Source: Candidatus Dormiibacterota bacterium (GTDB taxonomy: Bacteria > Chloroflexota > Dormibacteria > Dormibacterales > Dormibacteraceae). From it: a stretch of DNA of 64,000 bases. The notes under the pieces are model-generated. The model searched no databases. It saw only the letters and a list, made by a program, of their open reading frames with translations, and was not told the origin of the DNA. A program made the position numbers and the translations under genes. Position 1 is the first letter of the stretch. Each line of letters starts with the position of its first letter. The stretch is from NCBI GenBank assembly GCA_003169845.1, contig PNAG01000011.1:155044-219043 (forward strand), in the 5' to 3' direction. Shown here piece after piece: positions 63,789 to 64,000 of this stretch.

Positions 63789-64000
63789 GTGGAGCCTTTC
63801 TGCCCGCGCCGTTGGGGCTGTAGCGGTTGACGATTGGCAGCCTCCGGTCGCGGCCGAACGCCCGCGGCGTGATCTTCACGCCCGGCGGCGCCTGCCGGCG
63901 CTTGTACTCGCTGCGGTCGACCAGCTTGATCACCCTGGCGACCGTCTCCGGACGGTGGCCCGCCGCGACCAGCTCCTCGGGGCTCTGGTCCTCTTCGACG
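63781..64000 (-). CDS. nadE: NAD+ synthetase, C-terminal fragment (gene runs off the window)
   Basis: Only the last 72 codons and stop are in the window. The fragment reads [20 protein letters not shown] then [20 protein letters not shown] and [13 protein letters not shown], the characteristic C-terminus of NadE-type synthetases (glutamine-hydrolysing or ammonia-dependent cannot be told here). It amidates nicotinate adenine dinucleotide to NAD. The reading frame continues beyond 64000. The stop lies within a 21-bp direct repeat. It is upstream of, and co-oriented with, the pyruvate dehydrogenase genes. Confidence 0.88.
   Translation of the reverse strand, partial: VEEDQSPEELVAAGHRPETVARVIKLVDRSEYKRRQAPPGVKITPRAFGRDRRLPIVNRYSPNGAGRKAPPA

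Noticed and set aside
61079..63823. Open frame of 914 codons on the plus strand opposite the E3-E1 alpha gene
   Set aside because: It is Arg/Leu/Val/Asp-rich with no motif and mirrors a high-GC gene whose minus-strand product is unmistakable.

Overview
The window is high-GC bacterial DNA of chromosomal type, with dense, often overlapping genes and frequent GTG and TTG starts. I saw no rRNA, tRNA, CRISPR array, transposase or phage gene. Gene content (actinobacterial-type M1 aminopeptidase, CysM next to a JAMM protease, NAD-type isocitrate dehydrogenase, many GT4 and GT-C type genes) suggests a terrestrial high-GC lineage such as Actinomycetota or Chloroflexota/Dormibacterota. That placement is inference; no taxonomic marker in the window settles it.

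Positions 1-28.7 kb are an exopolysaccharide / surface-glycan locus. It holds GDP-L-fucose synthesis (gmd at 35-1060, fcl at 25703-26677), two tandem secreted GH18-like proteins sharing a nearly identical C-terminal six-repeat module, a dolichyl-phosphate-mannose-synthase-like GT2, a Wzx flippase, five GT4 glycosyltransferases, a WecG/TagA transferase, two Wzy/ligase-like membrane proteins, a polyprenyl-phosphate sugar-1-phosphate transferase, a Zn-ribbon methyltransferase and four large GT-C-like membrane proteins. The run 14884-19158 is chained by overlaps of one or four nucleotides.

Positions 28.7-40.2 kb begin with folE and a RibD-C reductase, then carry a second nucleotide-sugar pathway. 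This has RfbF, RfbG and RfbH (CDP-glucose to CDP-4-keto-3,6-dideoxyhexose), an NAD-dependent epimerase/reductase and, in the same minus-strand operon, a pyruvate-dehydrogenase E1 alpha/beta-like TPP enzyme pair without E2 or E3. The best reading is a route to a two-carbon branched CDP-3,6-dideoxysugar (yersiniose-like), with the E1 pair in the role YerE plays in Yersinia. A Vgb-propeller surface protein lies inside this block.

Positions 40.2-64 kb are mostly housekeeping: M1 aminopeptidase, a pseudokinase membrane protein, 7Fe ferredoxin, isocitrate dehydrogenase, a CapA-like lipoprotein, D,D-carboxypeptidase, enolase, a Cys/Met-metabolism PLP enzyme, CysM plus JAMM protease, GTPase Der, a two-component system, a class-A beta-lactamase-like serine hydrolase, and a pyruvate dehydrogenase operon (nadE, E3-E1alpha fusion, E1beta, E2). 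The E3-E1alpha fusion appears to run through a repeat-like spacer.

A recurrent oddity is that several genes (12291, 38809, 42723, 55970 and possibly 22313 and 48074) have conserved N-termini lying upstream of any ATG/GTG/TTG (for 55970, of the best-placed one). CTG is the best candidate start in each.
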